A stretch of 64,000 bases of DNA from CAZIOH01 sp964540815. GTDB taxonomy: Bacteria > Myxococcota_A > Polyangia > Fen-1088. Every line of letters begins with the position of its first letter. The first letter of the stretch is position 1. A program made the translations under genes and the position numbers. The stretch spans positions 4,492-68,491 of the forward strand of contig CAZIOH010000027.1 in assembly GCA_964540815.1 (NCBI GenBank), read 5' to 3'. Shown here piece after piece: positions 43,870 to 52,957 of the stretch. The notes beneath the pieces were generated by a model. The model was not told the DNA's origin. It ran no database searches and saw only the letters and a list, made by a program, of their open reading frames with translations.

Positions 43870-45360
43870 TCAAAACTGGAAGTAGAGAAAGGGATTGGCG
43901 CTCTGGGTCCACATCACGAGGACGGAGAGGGCCAGCACCACCATCGCACCGACCGCCCGTGGCGCCGAGAGGCGTTCGGTCACGGCCCAGGTGTTCGGCG
44001 CCGCCCAGACCAGGACCGCCGCCAACCCGAAGGCCATCACATGGTACCGCGTATAGAGCGCGCCCGTCGGCGCATCTGCGCTCGATCCGAGCCTCGAGGC
44101 CCCGATCCCGGCCAGGGACTTGCAGTAAGCAATGGCTTGCACCAGGGTCTTGGCCCGGAAGAACACCCAGCTGAGACACACCACGAAGAAGGTGATCGCC
44201 ACCCGCACCGGACGCGGCAGGCGGCGCGGCACCGCCCCACCGGCCCGGAAGGCCGCCGAGGCGCGCGCGGCGCGGGCCCGCTCGAAGGCCAGCATCCCGC
44301 CATGGATGGCGCCCCACACCACGAAGTTCCAGCTCGCGCCGTGCCACAGGCCCCCGAGCAGCATCACCGTCATGAGGTTGACGTACGTGCGCCGCTCGCC
44401 GCGCCGATTCCCGCCGAGCGGGATGTAGAGGTAGTCGCGCAGCCAGGTGGACAGGCTGATGTGCCAGCGCCGCCAGAAGTCGGTGATGCTGTCGGCCTTG
44501 TAGGGCGAGTCGAAGTTCTGGATGAGGACGAACCCCATCATGAGGGCGAGGCCACAGGCCATGTCCGAGTACCCGGAGAAGTCGAAGTAGATCTGGAAGG
44601 CGTAGCCGAAGAGGCCGAACCACGCGTCGTGGGCGTGCAGCCCCCCAGCGGCGAAGGCGGTGTCCGCCACGTGGCCCATGGGATTGGCGAGCAGGATCTT
44701 CTTGGCCATGCCGAGCGCGAAGAAGCTGACCCCGCGCGCGAACTTGTCGAGGGTGTGCTGGCGCACCCGCATCTGCTCCTCGATGGCGGCGTAGCGGATG
44801 ATGGGGCCGGCGACGAGATCGGGGAAGAAGGCCTCGAAGCACAGGTAGTCGACGAACCGGCGCATCGGGCGGGCCTCGCCGCGGTACACGTCGATGGCGT
44901 AGCTCATGGCCTTGAAGGTGTAAAATGAGATCCCCACCGGCAACACCAGGTGCAGGACTGGCAGCAGGTTCTCACCGAGGCCGAAGGCCCGGGCCATGGC
45001 GTTGACGTTCTCGGCCACGAAGCCGGTGTACTTGAAGGCGGCGAGCAGCCCGAGGTTGGTCACCACCGAGACGGCGAGGACCGCCTTCATGCCCCGGGTC
45101 CGCGGGAGCTCGCGCCCGATGACGGGCGGCAGGCCATCCCGATCGGGCAGACCGGACATCTTGACCAGCGCCAAGCCGCAGAAGTAGTCGACGCTCGAGC
45201 CGAAGAACATGATGACGGCCCACAGGGGGTTGGCCCACCCGTAGAAGACGTAGCTCGAGAACGCGATGAGCGCGGTCCGCGCCCGGAAAGGAATGAGGTA
45301 GTACAGCACCAGCACGAGGGGGAGGAAGTAGAAGAGGAAGACGTGGCTGGTGAAGATCAT
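43870..45360 (-). CDS. MBOAT acyltransferase, AlgI-like
   Basis: 496 residues with about ten membrane helices. The start MIFTSHVFLFYFLPLVLVLYY is the AlgI-family start, SYVFYGWANP follows, then WRRWHISLSTWLRDY (about 294), the IPLGGNRRG loop and GLWHGASWNFVVWGAIHG with the catalytic His (about 338). AlgI-type proteins take acetyl from a cytoplasmic donor and pass it to periplasmic acetyltransferases such as AlgJ/AlgX. Two of those follow in the same operon, which strongly supports a polysaccharide O-acetylation role. It is the first gene of the operon; the promoter should lie in the 211-bp gap 45361-45571. No alginate synthesis genes (alg8/alg44) are present, so the polymer is unknown. Confidence 0.95.
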   Translation of the reverse strand: MIFTSHVFLFYFLPLVLVLYYLIPFRARTALIAFSSYVFYGWANPLWAVIMFFGSSVDYFCGLALVKMSGLPDRDGLPPVIGRELPRTRGMKAVLAVSVVTNLGLLAAFKYTGFVAENVNAMARAFGLGENLLPVLHLVLPVGISFYTFKAMSYAIDVYRGEARPMRRFVDYLCFEAFFPDLVAGPIIRYAAIEEQMRVRQHTLDKFARGVSFFALGMAKKILLANPMGHVADTAFAAGGLHAHDAWFGLFGYAFQIYFDFSGYSDMACGLALMMGFVLIQNFDSPYKADSITDFWRRWHISLSTWLRDYLYIPLGGNRRGERRTYVNLMTVMLLGGLWHGASWNFVVWGAIHGGMLAFERARAARASAAFRAGGAVPRRLPRPVRVAITFFVVCLSWVFFRAKTLVQAIAYCKSLAGIGASRLGSSADAPTGALYTRYHVMAFGLAAVLVWAAPNTWAVTERLSAPRAVGAMVVLALSVLVMWTQSANPFLYFQF

Positions 45361-45571
45361 GCGTTGGGCCGATCGTGACGCGCCGAGATCCCCGGTGGCG
45401 GAGCTCGCGGGGGCGAGGTGGGGGAACCCGGATCACGGGTCGGTCCGGGAATAGTAGCCGAAGGTGCGTGGGCCGGTTCAAACGCCCCCGAGCCGCAGAC
45501 GGCCTGGCGGCCGAGGGGAGCAGACCCCACGGCCGGAAGACGCGGCACATCGCGCTCGCGACGGGCTGCCA

Positions 45572-47611
45572 TCAGTCCCCCAGCACCGCGGAGGGCTGGA
45601 GGCGCGCGACGAGCGCGCGCGTCTCGGGATCGTAGGGATCGACGGCCAGCGATCTGCGCAGCCAGTCGGCCGCGCGCGTCGGCTGGCCACGGGCCGCCGC
45701 GATCTCGCCGAGGAGCGTGAGGCCGTGGACGTCGCGGGCGTCCGCGTCGACCAGGATCCGGCCCAGGCTCTCGGCGGCGCCGAGCTCTCCGGCGGCGAGC
45801 TCGGCGCGGGCGCGGAGCTCGACCGCGGGCCGCGCGTCGAGGGCCATGAGCACGCGCTCCGCCCCGACGTGCTCCCCGAGGACCACCAGCAGCCGGGCCA
45901 GGTTCAGGCGCGCGGCGGCCAGGATCTCGGGGCGAGCGCCGAAGCGCGCCTCGAGCTCCGCGCCGACGGCGTCGACCGTGCTCCGCTCGGACAGTCGGAT
46001 GCCTGGCAAGGCGGCCCCCCGGGAGCTCCGGGTGAAGAGGACCTCGTAGCCATCGGTGTAGACCAGGCGGAAGGACGGATCGGCCGCCAGGTGGGCGATG
46101 AGGCCGAGGTAACTGTCCGGGTAGGCCGTGGTCAATATCACGGCCGAGAACCCGGCGGCGGGTCCGACGCTGGCCGTCTTGGCCACCTTGGCCATCTTGG
46201 CCACCTTGGCCACCTTGGCCACCTTGGCGTCGAGGGAATCGAAGGCCCGCGGCTCCGCAAAGAGCGAGAGGTACTCCGCATACTCCGCGCCGGTGTGCAG
46301 GACCAGGCGCGTGTCGATGTAGGGCGTGGCACCGGGGAGCATGAGCTCCACGTATCCGCCGTGCTGATCGGGCGCGAAGACGGGCCCCGTCACCCCGGCT
46401 GCCGCCAGTCGGCGCACCGACTCGACCGGAAAATGAAAGGGCGTGGGCGATCCGGGCGGGGCCTCCCTGGCCGCCGCCCACCCCACGAGCCCGAGCTCGG
46501 CGAGGAGCAGCGCGGGAGCTCCGAGCCGCAGCAGCCGCGGCAGGTGGAGGCGGTCGACCCAGAGCCGGGGACCAGGTCGCGCCGGCCACGGTGCGGCCCG
46601 GGCTCGAACACCGCCGCCCTCGCCGCCGATGGTGATGGCGAGGATCGGCGCTGCCATCCAGTACAGCAGCAGCACGTTGCGGTTCGCCATCAGCGCGAGC
46701 CCGGCGAAGGCGGCGAGGACGAGGCCGTGGGCCAGGCGCAGCCGCGAGCGGGATAGCACCAGCGTCAGCGCCATGCCCGCGAGGACCCACCTGAAGGGAC
46801 CGACCTGCTCCGGCGCCGTGCGCTCGAGGAGAAAAGGCGGGACGTTCTCGGCGACCGCGGCGCTGAACACGTTGGCGGTCCCCGGGACGAGCCGCAGAAA
46901 CAGTCGGAGCGGGAGCCGGGCCCCGGCGAGCCCGTAGGGCGTGACCAGGCCGGCCAGCAGACACAGCACGAGGGTCGCGGCGATGGTCTCCAGGTCGCGC
47001 AGGCGCCGCGTGCGTGGCGCGCGCGCGACGTCCACGAGGTGGGCGAGGAGGTAGGCGCCCACCAGCGCCGGTCCGAGCGCGGACAACCCCTGGCAGTTGG
47101 TCCACAGCACCTGCGCGAGGGGCAGGAGCCACAGCATCCGCCTGGGCGCGACCGCGCGCGATTCCCAGGCCAGGCGCGCCTGCTCGAGCACCGCGAAGAA
47201 GAGCGTGAGGAACAGCAAGGTGACGATCACCGGGCGAATGGGCAGGAGGTGCCGCGCGAGAAACACCAGCCCCAAGAGCGCGACCGCGCAGGCGGCGCGC
47301 GCACGCGCCCCACCCACCTCTTCGGCCACCCGCGTCGCGCCCACGGCTCCGGCCGCCACCAGCGCCGCCTTGACCGCGGTGAGCCCGACGAGCCCGGCCA
47401 CCCGATGGACGGCGTAGGCCCCGAGCTGAAAGAGCCAGTGCACGTCGACCCACGGCCGCCCGGCCGCGCTCAGCGTGAACGGATCGGCGCGGAGGAGGGC
47501 GTGCCTCCGCACCATCTCCCGACCAGCCGCCAGGTGCCAGTAGATGTCCCCGTCGGACACCGGCCCGAACGCCACGACGAAGACTCCCACCGCCACGGCG
47601 GCGAAGGTCAT
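45572..47611 (-). CDS. Polytopic membrane protein with periplasmic and TPR C-terminal region
   Basis: 679 residues from ATG 47611; upstream in-frame codons run through repeat elements and are not believed. About ten hydrophobic helices occupy the first 420 residues, resembling membrane glycosyltransferases (DGDIYWHLAAGREMV with a conserved-looking Asp; LLWTNCQGL-type loop). I cannot assign a family confidently. The C-terminal 250 residues are soluble with TPR-like helices (AADWLRRSLAVDPYDPETRA). A 9-bp repeat encodes a Lys-Val-Ala run in the soluble part. It lies 211 bp upstream of the AlgI-like operon in the same direction, so it may take part in the same glycan pathway. Confidence 0.7.
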   Translation of the reverse strand: MTFAAVAVGVFVVAFGPVSDGDIYWHLAAGREMVRRHALLRADPFTLSAAGRPWVDVHWLFQLGAYAVHRVAGLVGLTAVKAALVAAGAVGATRVAEEVGGARARAACAVALLGLVFLARHLLPIRPVIVTLLFLTLFFAVLEQARLAWESRAVAPRRMLWLLPLAQVLWTNCQGLSALGPALVGAYLLAHLVDVARAPRTRRLRDLETIAATLVLCLLAGLVTPYGLAGARLPLRLFLRLVPGTANVFSAAVAENVPPFLLERTAPEQVGPFRWVLAGMALTLVLSRSRLRLAHGLVLAAFAGLALMANRNVLLLYWMAAPILAITIGGEGGGVRARAAPWPARPGPRLWVDRLHLPRLLRLGAPALLLAELGLVGWAAAREAPPGSPTPFHFPVESVRRLAAAGVTGPVFAPDQHGGYVELMLPGATPYIDTRLVLHTGAEYAEYLSLFAEPRAFDSLDAKVAKVAKVAKMAKVAKTASVGPAAGFSAVILTTAYPDSYLGLIAHLAADPSFRLVYTDGYEVLFTRSSRGAALPGIRLSERSTVDAVGAELEARFGARPEILAAARLNLARLLVVLGEHVGAERVLMALDARPAVELRARAELAAGELGAAESLGRILVDADARDVHGLTLLGEIAAARGQPTRAADWLRRSLAVDPYDPETRALVARLQPSAVLGD
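46171..46229. repeat. 9-bp repeat (TTGGCCACC-type) in a coding region
   Basis: About six near-perfect copies of TTGGCCACC or TTGGCCATC encode Lys-Val-Ala (one Lys-Met-Ala) on the minus strand. Confidence 0.85.
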
Positions 47612-47644
47612 CCACCGCGCCGCGCGCCCAGCCGAGAAATGGGG

Positions 47645-47862
47645 CCCCTCTCCCCCACCCTCTCCCCGCTCCGCGGGGAGAGGGGGAAGAAAAGATCGAC
47701 CCGCGCCCTTCACGTGCAGCGATCGAAGGGCCTCAGCCGCAGTCGACCGTCGCGGTGAGAGGGCTCCGGTGGGCCGTCGCGGCCGATCGCCACGCATGAA
47801 GGCCGAGCCCCGGGCCCCCAATCCCATCTCCTCGCCCCGCGGAGCGGGGAGAGGGGCTCCAC
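47645..47862. repeat. Two inverted palindromic intergenic repeat elements
   Basis: At 47659-47683 an 11-bp stem (CCTCTCCCCGC with GCGGGGAGAGG) encloses a 3-nt loop. At 47831-47853 a near-identical element lies in the opposite orientation with one stem mismatch. It is the kind of repeat that reads as PLSPTLSPLRGE when translated, a known intergenic repeat artefact. The 405-bp gap 47612-48016 holds no other gene I can support. Confidence 0.75.
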
Positions 47863-48016
47863 TTCTTTCCGGAGCCGCGCTGCGAGATCCTTTCATGGCA
47901 CGGGAACTGGCAGGGGAAAACGAGAGCCGCCCTCGCGTCTCATCTGCGGGGATGGACCACCGGGGCCCATGAAGACCCGGACTTCTGCGCGGGGAGAGGC
48001 CCCGCCGCCGCTGCGC

Positions 48017-49195
48017 TCATTTCCAGGGGAACCAGTTGTTGCTCACCATGAGGCCGATCGCCGAGGTCGCCCAGATCTGGTGGCCGGTCATGTTGAAGTG
48101 GTGATCGTCCTCGTAGTCCGCCCGCGGGATGTTGTCGGTCGGCACCAGGACCAGGTTCTTGATGAGGGTGGGGAGCATGCGGGTGAGCGGCAGGATCACC
48201 ACCCCGACCGAGCCCGTCGGCGCCAGGGTGCCGGTCGCGTTCTGCTCGTAGTCGCAGTACAAGATCGGCAGGTTCGGCTCACCGAGGTCGGCCCGCAGCG
48301 CCGCCACGATGGTCTGGACCCGGCCCGGGTACCCCGGCTGCTGGGCGGTTGGCAAGTGACGCTCGGTGATCCCGAGCATGATGAACGCGGCGCCGAAGGT
48401 CACTTTACCAACCAGCTGCTTGGCCCGCGCCGTCACGAAAGACGGGTAGACCGCCCCGGTCGGCAGGTAGTCGACCGTCGTGTCGGAACCGATCCCGCGG
48501 CCAATCGAGATGAATTGATAGCCGCTGTTCGGCGAGACCATCGCCGACGCCGTCTTGAGCAGCGCCGTCCCGGGCCCGGCCGCCGTGATGGTCCCTTCGG
48601 GCGCGGTCGGCTCGTGGGCCAGTTGGAAGGTGTTGTCGGCCTGGTAGGTCCACAGGTTCGGCTGGGTGTCATAGAAGTAGGAATGCAGGCTGGCCGGGTT
48701 GATGGCCTGGCCCCGCATGTTCGAGTGCCCGAAGTGGATGAAGACGATGGCCTTCTCCTTGGGGACGAACGTTCCGTTGATCATCACGCCGGCGCCACTG
48801 GCGGGCGCCGCGCCGCCGCTGCCCGCGGGCGCGCCTCCGCCAGTGCCGGTGCCGGTGTTCCCGCCGCTCCCCACCGCACCACCGGAGCCCGGTACGGGTC
48901 CCCCTCCTCCCGTCCCCGGGACCGGACCTGCGGCGCCGCCGCTGCTCAGCCCGGGAGCTCCACCACTCGAGGAAGGGCTCGAGCCTCCCGACCCGTTCTG
49001 GCCGCCGGTTCCAGGCAGGAAGGAACCGCCCGAGCCAAGGACCGTCTGCCCACCCGAGCCCGGTCGCGGCGGCAAGCTCTGCGGATGCTCCTGCACGCCG
49101 CACGACAGCGATAGGCCGGCGCCGAACAAGACCAGAGCACGACAGGCGGTGAGCACGTGACGCCTCGTCCCGCCCGAAACCACGAGGTCCATCAT
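48017..49195 (-). CDS. SGNH-hydrolase/sialate O-acetylesterase-like lipoprotein
   Basis: 392 residues from ATG 49195 (AAGGAGAT site 8 bp upstream). A lipoprotein signal ends at LSLSC, then about 95 residues of Gly/Ser/Pro linker. The catalytic part has FIHFGHSNMRGQA (resembles the GQSNM block of carbohydrate esterases), FIMLGITERH, ILYCDYEQNATG and a late DDHHFNMTGHQIWA with an apparent His-Asp dyad. This fits the SASA/CE6-like esterase family, which removes O-acetyl groups from glycans. It is just upstream of the polysaccharide-acetylation region (gap 405 bp), so it could act on the same acetylated glycan; that link is inference. Confidence 0.7.
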   Translation of the reverse strand: MMDLVVSGGTRRHVLTACRALVLFGAGLSLSCGVQEHPQSLPPRPGSGGQTVLGSGGSFLPGTGGQNGSGGSSPSSSGGAPGLSSGGAAGPVPGTGGGGPVPGSGGAVGSGGNTGTGTGGGAPAGSGGAAPASGAGVMINGTFVPKEKAIVFIHFGHSNMRGQAINPASLHSYFYDTQPNLWTYQADNTFQLAHEPTAPEGTITAAGPGTALLKTASAMVSPNSGYQFISIGRGIGSDTTVDYLPTGAVYPSFVTARAKQLVGKVTFGAAFIMLGITERHLPTAQQPGYPGRVQTIVAALRADLGEPNLPILYCDYEQNATGTLAPTGSVGVVILPLTRMLPTLIKNLVLVPTDNIPRADYEDDHHFNMTGHQIWATSAIGLMVSNNWFPWK

Positions 49196-49275
49196 CTTCT
49201 ATCTCCTTCGACAGACGTTTTTCTATCTGTGCTGAAATCCGCCCGGATTCATCAAAAAAATCCGACGGCTGCGAA

Positions 49276-50394
49276 TCAAAATGGCGAGACCGCGACCCCC
49301 AGGGCCACGATCCACGAGCCCCAGCCCCACGCCGGAACCGGCGCGCCGCCGCCCGTGGTGGGCCCGACGTACTGGTAAGGCAGCGAGCCTCCGAGGAGCA
49401 CCGCGATCCAGTCGGTGGACCATTCGATCGAAGCGTTGGCCGCCGCCACGAAGAGCGCGCTGTTCTCGTCCTGGGACAGGTCGCGATCGTGATGCTGGAA
49501 GCCTGTCAACGTGAGCCCCAACGCCGGGACGAAGGGGCCCCAGAAGTATCCGGCGTACGCATAACCGGTCGCGCTCGGAGACCGGTAGTTTTCGAGGGGC
49601 GCGTTCTGTCCGCCGCGCCAGGCAGCCACGCCGCCGACGATCACATTGCCCCAGATCTGGTCGATCGTGTGATCGAGAATCAGCGCGCCGGTCACCTTGC
49701 CGAACCCGAGTTGTTGCTGCTGGTGCAGGGGATTGCCCAGCGGAAAGGGAATCTTGTTGAAGGTCTCTTGATACGTGCCCGTCGGAAACCCCACGACGAG
49801 GGTCAGGGCGGTATCATTGATGGCCCCGAACCGGTGGGTCCCCTGAGCGCTGATGTCGCCGAGCCCGCCATTCGAGAAGTCCACCCCAGCCATGAACGGG
49901 TTCCCGAGCATCTGGGGATCCTGCAGGTACTTGTAGACGAACGGGATGTTGACGCCGACGTTCCACTTCTGGGCGATGTCGCGGGTGATGAGGGTGTTGA
50001 GGAAGAGATCCTGCTCGAGGTAGGGCGACGAGCCGAGCCGGCTGTAGTTCGCCTGGACCTGGACGTTGAAGAGGCCCCCGGTCGCGCCCCGCCCGATCCA
50101 CTTGATCCCGGCCGAGCCGGTGGCCCCGCTCGAGCCGCACCCCCCCACGGTCTGCCAGCTCGACAGGAGCCCGCCTGTCTCCCCGACCCGCACCATCAAC
50201 GCGGGATCGATCTCCGTGGCGGCCGACTCGGCAACCCGAGCCGGCCGCTCGGCGCGGGAGCTCGACCACCCGGCCAGGTCGTCGACTCGACCCAGCAGGC
50301 GGTGGGCTTCCTCGCGCCTGGCCAGCGACGGCAACAACGCCGCGACCAGCAACCCGACCGCGAGCATCCAGGAGAACAAGGGCAATCGTGTCAT
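49276..50394 (-). CDS. Outer-membrane beta-barrel protein
   Basis: 372 residues from ATG 50394 with a signal segment (LFSWMLAVGLLVAALLPSLA). The mature part has strand-rich repeats (GLFNVQVQANYSRLG, ALTLVVGFPTGTYQETFN, QLGFGKVTGALILDHT, FVPALGLTLTGFQHHD) and ends in Phe (ALGVAVSPF), the typical last residue of outer-membrane barrels. It probably belongs to the outer-membrane transporter-type porins, but no specific substrate is visible. It reads in the same direction as the SGNH-like gene 80 bp downstream. Confidence 0.72.
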   Translation of the reverse strand: MTRLPLFSWMLAVGLLVAALLPSLARREEAHRLLGRVDDLAGWSSSRAERPARVAESAATEIDPALMVRVGETGGLLSSWQTVGGCGSSGATGSAGIKWIGRGATGGLFNVQVQANYSRLGSSPYLEQDLFLNTLITRDIAQKWNVGVNIPFVYKYLQDPQMLGNPFMAGVDFSNGGLGDISAQGTHRFGAINDTALTLVVGFPTGTYQETFNKIPFPLGNPLHQQQQLGFGKVTGALILDHTIDQIWGNVIVGGVAAWRGGQNAPLENYRSPSATGYAYAGYFWGPFVPALGLTLTGFQHHDRDLSQDENSALFVAAANASIEWSTDWIAVLLGGSLPYQYVGPTTGGGAPVPAWGWGSWIVALGVAVSPF

Positions 50395-50583
50395 GGGTCG
50401 ACCGCGCGGATGAGCCGCGTCACGGTCGGCAGCGCCTCGGAAGGCCCGAATTTCTCGCAATGCGGACTGGCTCCTCGACCCCCGCGGGTCCGACGAACGG
50501 GTTGACGTACGACACCACCCCCCTCGCCCACCTGGGATGTCCCTGGTGGGAAGAGGGGAGTGGAAGATGCAGATCGGGTCTCA

Positions 50584-50619
50584 GGAGTCTAGGTGCTACT
50601 CGGAGTCTAGGTGCTGCTC
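50584..50619. repeat. 18-bp tandem repeat at the end of the Cys-rich gene
   Basis: Two adjacent 18-bp units GGAGTCTAGGTGCTRCTC differ at one base. The second copy overlaps the stop codon of the Cys-rich gene (50618-50620). Function unknown. The rest of the 223-bp gap 50395-50617 shows no other feature. Confidence 0.85.
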
Positions 50620-52774
50620 ATTTGCACACGTTCCCCACACACAGTCCGGCCGCGCCTCCATCTGCTCCTGTACCCCCAGGGCAGACCTTGCAGGCAGCTC
50701 CGGTCCCACAATGCATGGCATCCATGTCGCTTTCGCAGGTGACGTTCGGTCCGGCGCCGCACTTGTGGAAGGTATCGGCGCAGGTGAAGTCGCACGTCCC
50801 CGCGGTGCAGACGGCCTTGGAGTTGGCTGGCGTCGGGCACTTCTGGCACATCATGCCGCAGTTGTTTGGATCGGTCTTGAGCTCGCAACGCGGCGCCGCG
50901 AGCGTCCCGCACAGGTGATAGTCCGGCTGGGCGCAGAGCACCCCGCAGGCCTGCCGGGTGGCCGGCGGCGTGATCGCGCACACGCCGACCCCGAAGCCGG
51001 CGATCGGCATGGCGACCGCCGTGGTGGGCGTCGGGCACGCCATGCAGGAGGCACCGCAGGTGAGCGGGGAGTTGTCGCTCACGCAAGGCCCGGTGCCCGC
51101 AGGACAGCGGTGGAAGTTCGGCTTGCACTCGAAGCCGCACGCGTTGTTCGCGCAGACCGGCACCGCGTTCGGATCCGACGACGGGGCGCAGGTCTGGCAG
51201 ACGCCCGCGGTGGCTCCGCACGCGGTGGTGCTGTCGTCCGGGAAGCACCCGTTCATGCCGAGGCAGGTGTGGGTGCCCGGGCCGCAGACGGCTCCGCACA
51301 TGGCGTTGGCGCCGCAGGCCGAGCCGGGACCGCACCCGGTACAGTCGACGCCGTCCATGGTGCCGCAGGTCGCGCTGGCCGTGTTGCTCACGCAGACGCC
51401 CCCGCACAGGTGGAATCCTGCGTTGCACTTGTAGGCGCAGGCGCCCGCGGTGCAACTGGCCGTGGCGTTTGGCCGCACGTCGCAGGGCGTGCACAGGGTC
51501 CCGCACGAGTTGATGTCGTTGTTCGGCAGACAGCTGTTGCCGCCGCAGGCGTGAAACCCCGGATCACAGGTGACGTTGCAGGTGTTCCCGGTGCAACTGG
51601 CGCCGCCGTTGTTGGGATCTCCGCAGGCCGTGCACCCGTTGGCGGTGCAGCCGGCGGCCACGCTGCCATCCGCCACGCACCGGGCGGTGGGACCGGTCCC
51701 GCAGGCGTGGAATCCAGCCGCGCAGGTCACAGTGCACATGCTGGCGCTGCAGGCCGGGGTGCCATTGGGGGGCGGCACGCAGGCGCGGCACCCGTTGGCG
51801 GTGCAGCCGGCGGCCACGCTTCCGTCGGCCACGCAGGTGTTGCCGCACAGGTGAAAGCCAGCCTTGCAGCTCGGCACGCAGGCCATGCCGTCGCAGGTGG
51901 CGTTGCCGTTGGCCGGAGCGGTGCACGGCATGCATGTGTTGCCACACGACATCAGGCTGGTGCTGCCATTGACCACGCACGCGCCATTGCACTCGTGGTA
52001 GCCGGAGGTGCACAGCACGCCACAGGCGAGCGGCATCCCCGAGCAGGTGGCCGCGCCCCCCGGGGGATTGGGACAGGGCGTGCAGGAATTCGGGCCCGTT
52101 CCACAGGAGTTGACGCTGGTGTTCACCAGGCACTGGTTGCCGCAACGGTGATAGCCGGTGCTACAGGCAATGCCGCACATGTTGCCCGCGCAGACGGCGT
52201 TGCCGTTTCCGCCCGCTGGCGCCGGACAGGTCGCGGCGGTGGTACAGGCGCTCCCGGTCCCACCCGTGCCCGCTGCGCCGGACGTTCCTCCGGCGGCTCC
52301 CGCGACTCCCGTCCCGCCCGTTCCGCTCCCGCCCGTGCTCGCGCCGCCGGTGCTCGCTCCGCCCGTGGCGGCTCCGCCGCTGCCGCTGCCGGCCTTACCC
52401 CCGGTGCCGGCACCGCCCGATCCTGTCGTCCCCGCGCCAGCGCCCGCCGCGCCGCCGCCGGTTCCCTGGGGAGCACCGCCGGTCGCGGTGCTGCCCGCAA
52501 CGCCCGAACCGCCCGTTTCGACCACCGCGCTGTCGATGGCCGCGTCGATCGTCCCGCCGCCGCCCGTGCCCTTCGCGGCGCCAGCGCCACCGGCTCCACC
52601 ACCGCCCGAGCCGACGCTCGCATCCGCGGCGGACTTGCCGCCACCACCACCCGAGCCGAAATGCACGGCGATGCTTCCGTCACTGGTCACGGAGCTGCTG
52701 CCTCCGCAGCCCACGAGCCCCGTCACGATCACCAGACAAAGACCCACCCTACGCGTTGTGGTTGCGGCAGCCAT
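50618..52774 (-). CDS. Cys-rich lipoprotein with about ten tandem repeats
   Basis: 718 residues from ATG 52774 (GGAGG 7 bp upstream). A lipoprotein signal ends at GLVGC, followed by about 140 residues of Gly/Ser/Ala/Thr linker. The remainder is about ten repeats of roughly 45-50 residues, each with a core like C-x3-C-x-[AT]GFHxCG and then CxxC-rich turns; I count GYHRCG, GYHECN, two GFHLCG, two GFHACG, GTHTCL, NFHRCP, DYHLCG and TFHKCG. Cys spacing suggests disulfide-bonded modules, and the repeated His next to Cys could bind metal. The protein is probably surface-exposed in an adhesive or structural role. No named domain is recognised. Confidence 0.8.
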   Translation of the reverse strand: MAAATTTRRVGLCLVIVTGLVGCGGSSSVTSDGSIAVHFGSGGGGGKSAADASVGSGGGGAGGAGAAKGTGGGGTIDAAIDSAVVETGGSGVAGSTATGGAPQGTGGGAAGAGAGTTGSGGAGTGGKAGSGSGGAATGGASTGGASTGGSGTGGTGVAGAAGGTSGAAGTGGTGSACTTAATCPAPAGGNGNAVCAGNMCGIACSTGYHRCGNQCLVNTSVNSCGTGPNSCTPCPNPPGGAATCSGMPLACGVLCTSGYHECNGACVVNGSTSLMSCGNTCMPCTAPANGNATCDGMACVPSCKAGFHLCGNTCVADGSVAAGCTANGCRACVPPPNGTPACSASMCTVTCAAGFHACGTGPTARCVADGSVAAGCTANGCTACGDPNNGGASCTGNTCNVTCDPGFHACGGNSCLPNNDINSCGTLCTPCDVRPNATASCTAGACAYKCNAGFHLCGGVCVSNTASATCGTMDGVDCTGCGPGSACGANAMCGAVCGPGTHTCLGMNGCFPDDSTTACGATAGVCQTCAPSSDPNAVPVCANNACGFECKPNFHRCPAGTGPCVSDNSPLTCGASCMACPTPTTAVAMPIAGFGVGVCAITPPATRQACGVLCAQPDYHLCGTLAAPRCELKTDPNNCGMMCQKCPTPANSKAVCTAGTCDFTCADTFHKCGAGPNVTCESDMDAMHCGTGAACKVCPGGTGADGGAAGLCVGNVCK

Positions 52775-52957
52775 TCTCACCCTCCGTGAAAGTTGCGTCT
52801 CGGCGCTCGAAACGCGACGCGCGCTTCCGAGCCGTGCCTGAGCACGAGACGTCGGGCGCCAGTGGTACCACTGTGGGCCAGAGTCGTGTCAACAGATATT
52901 TCCCGATCTCCCGGAGCGAAGGCGGACGCTCTCGACCACGAGGCATCCCGCGTCCGG

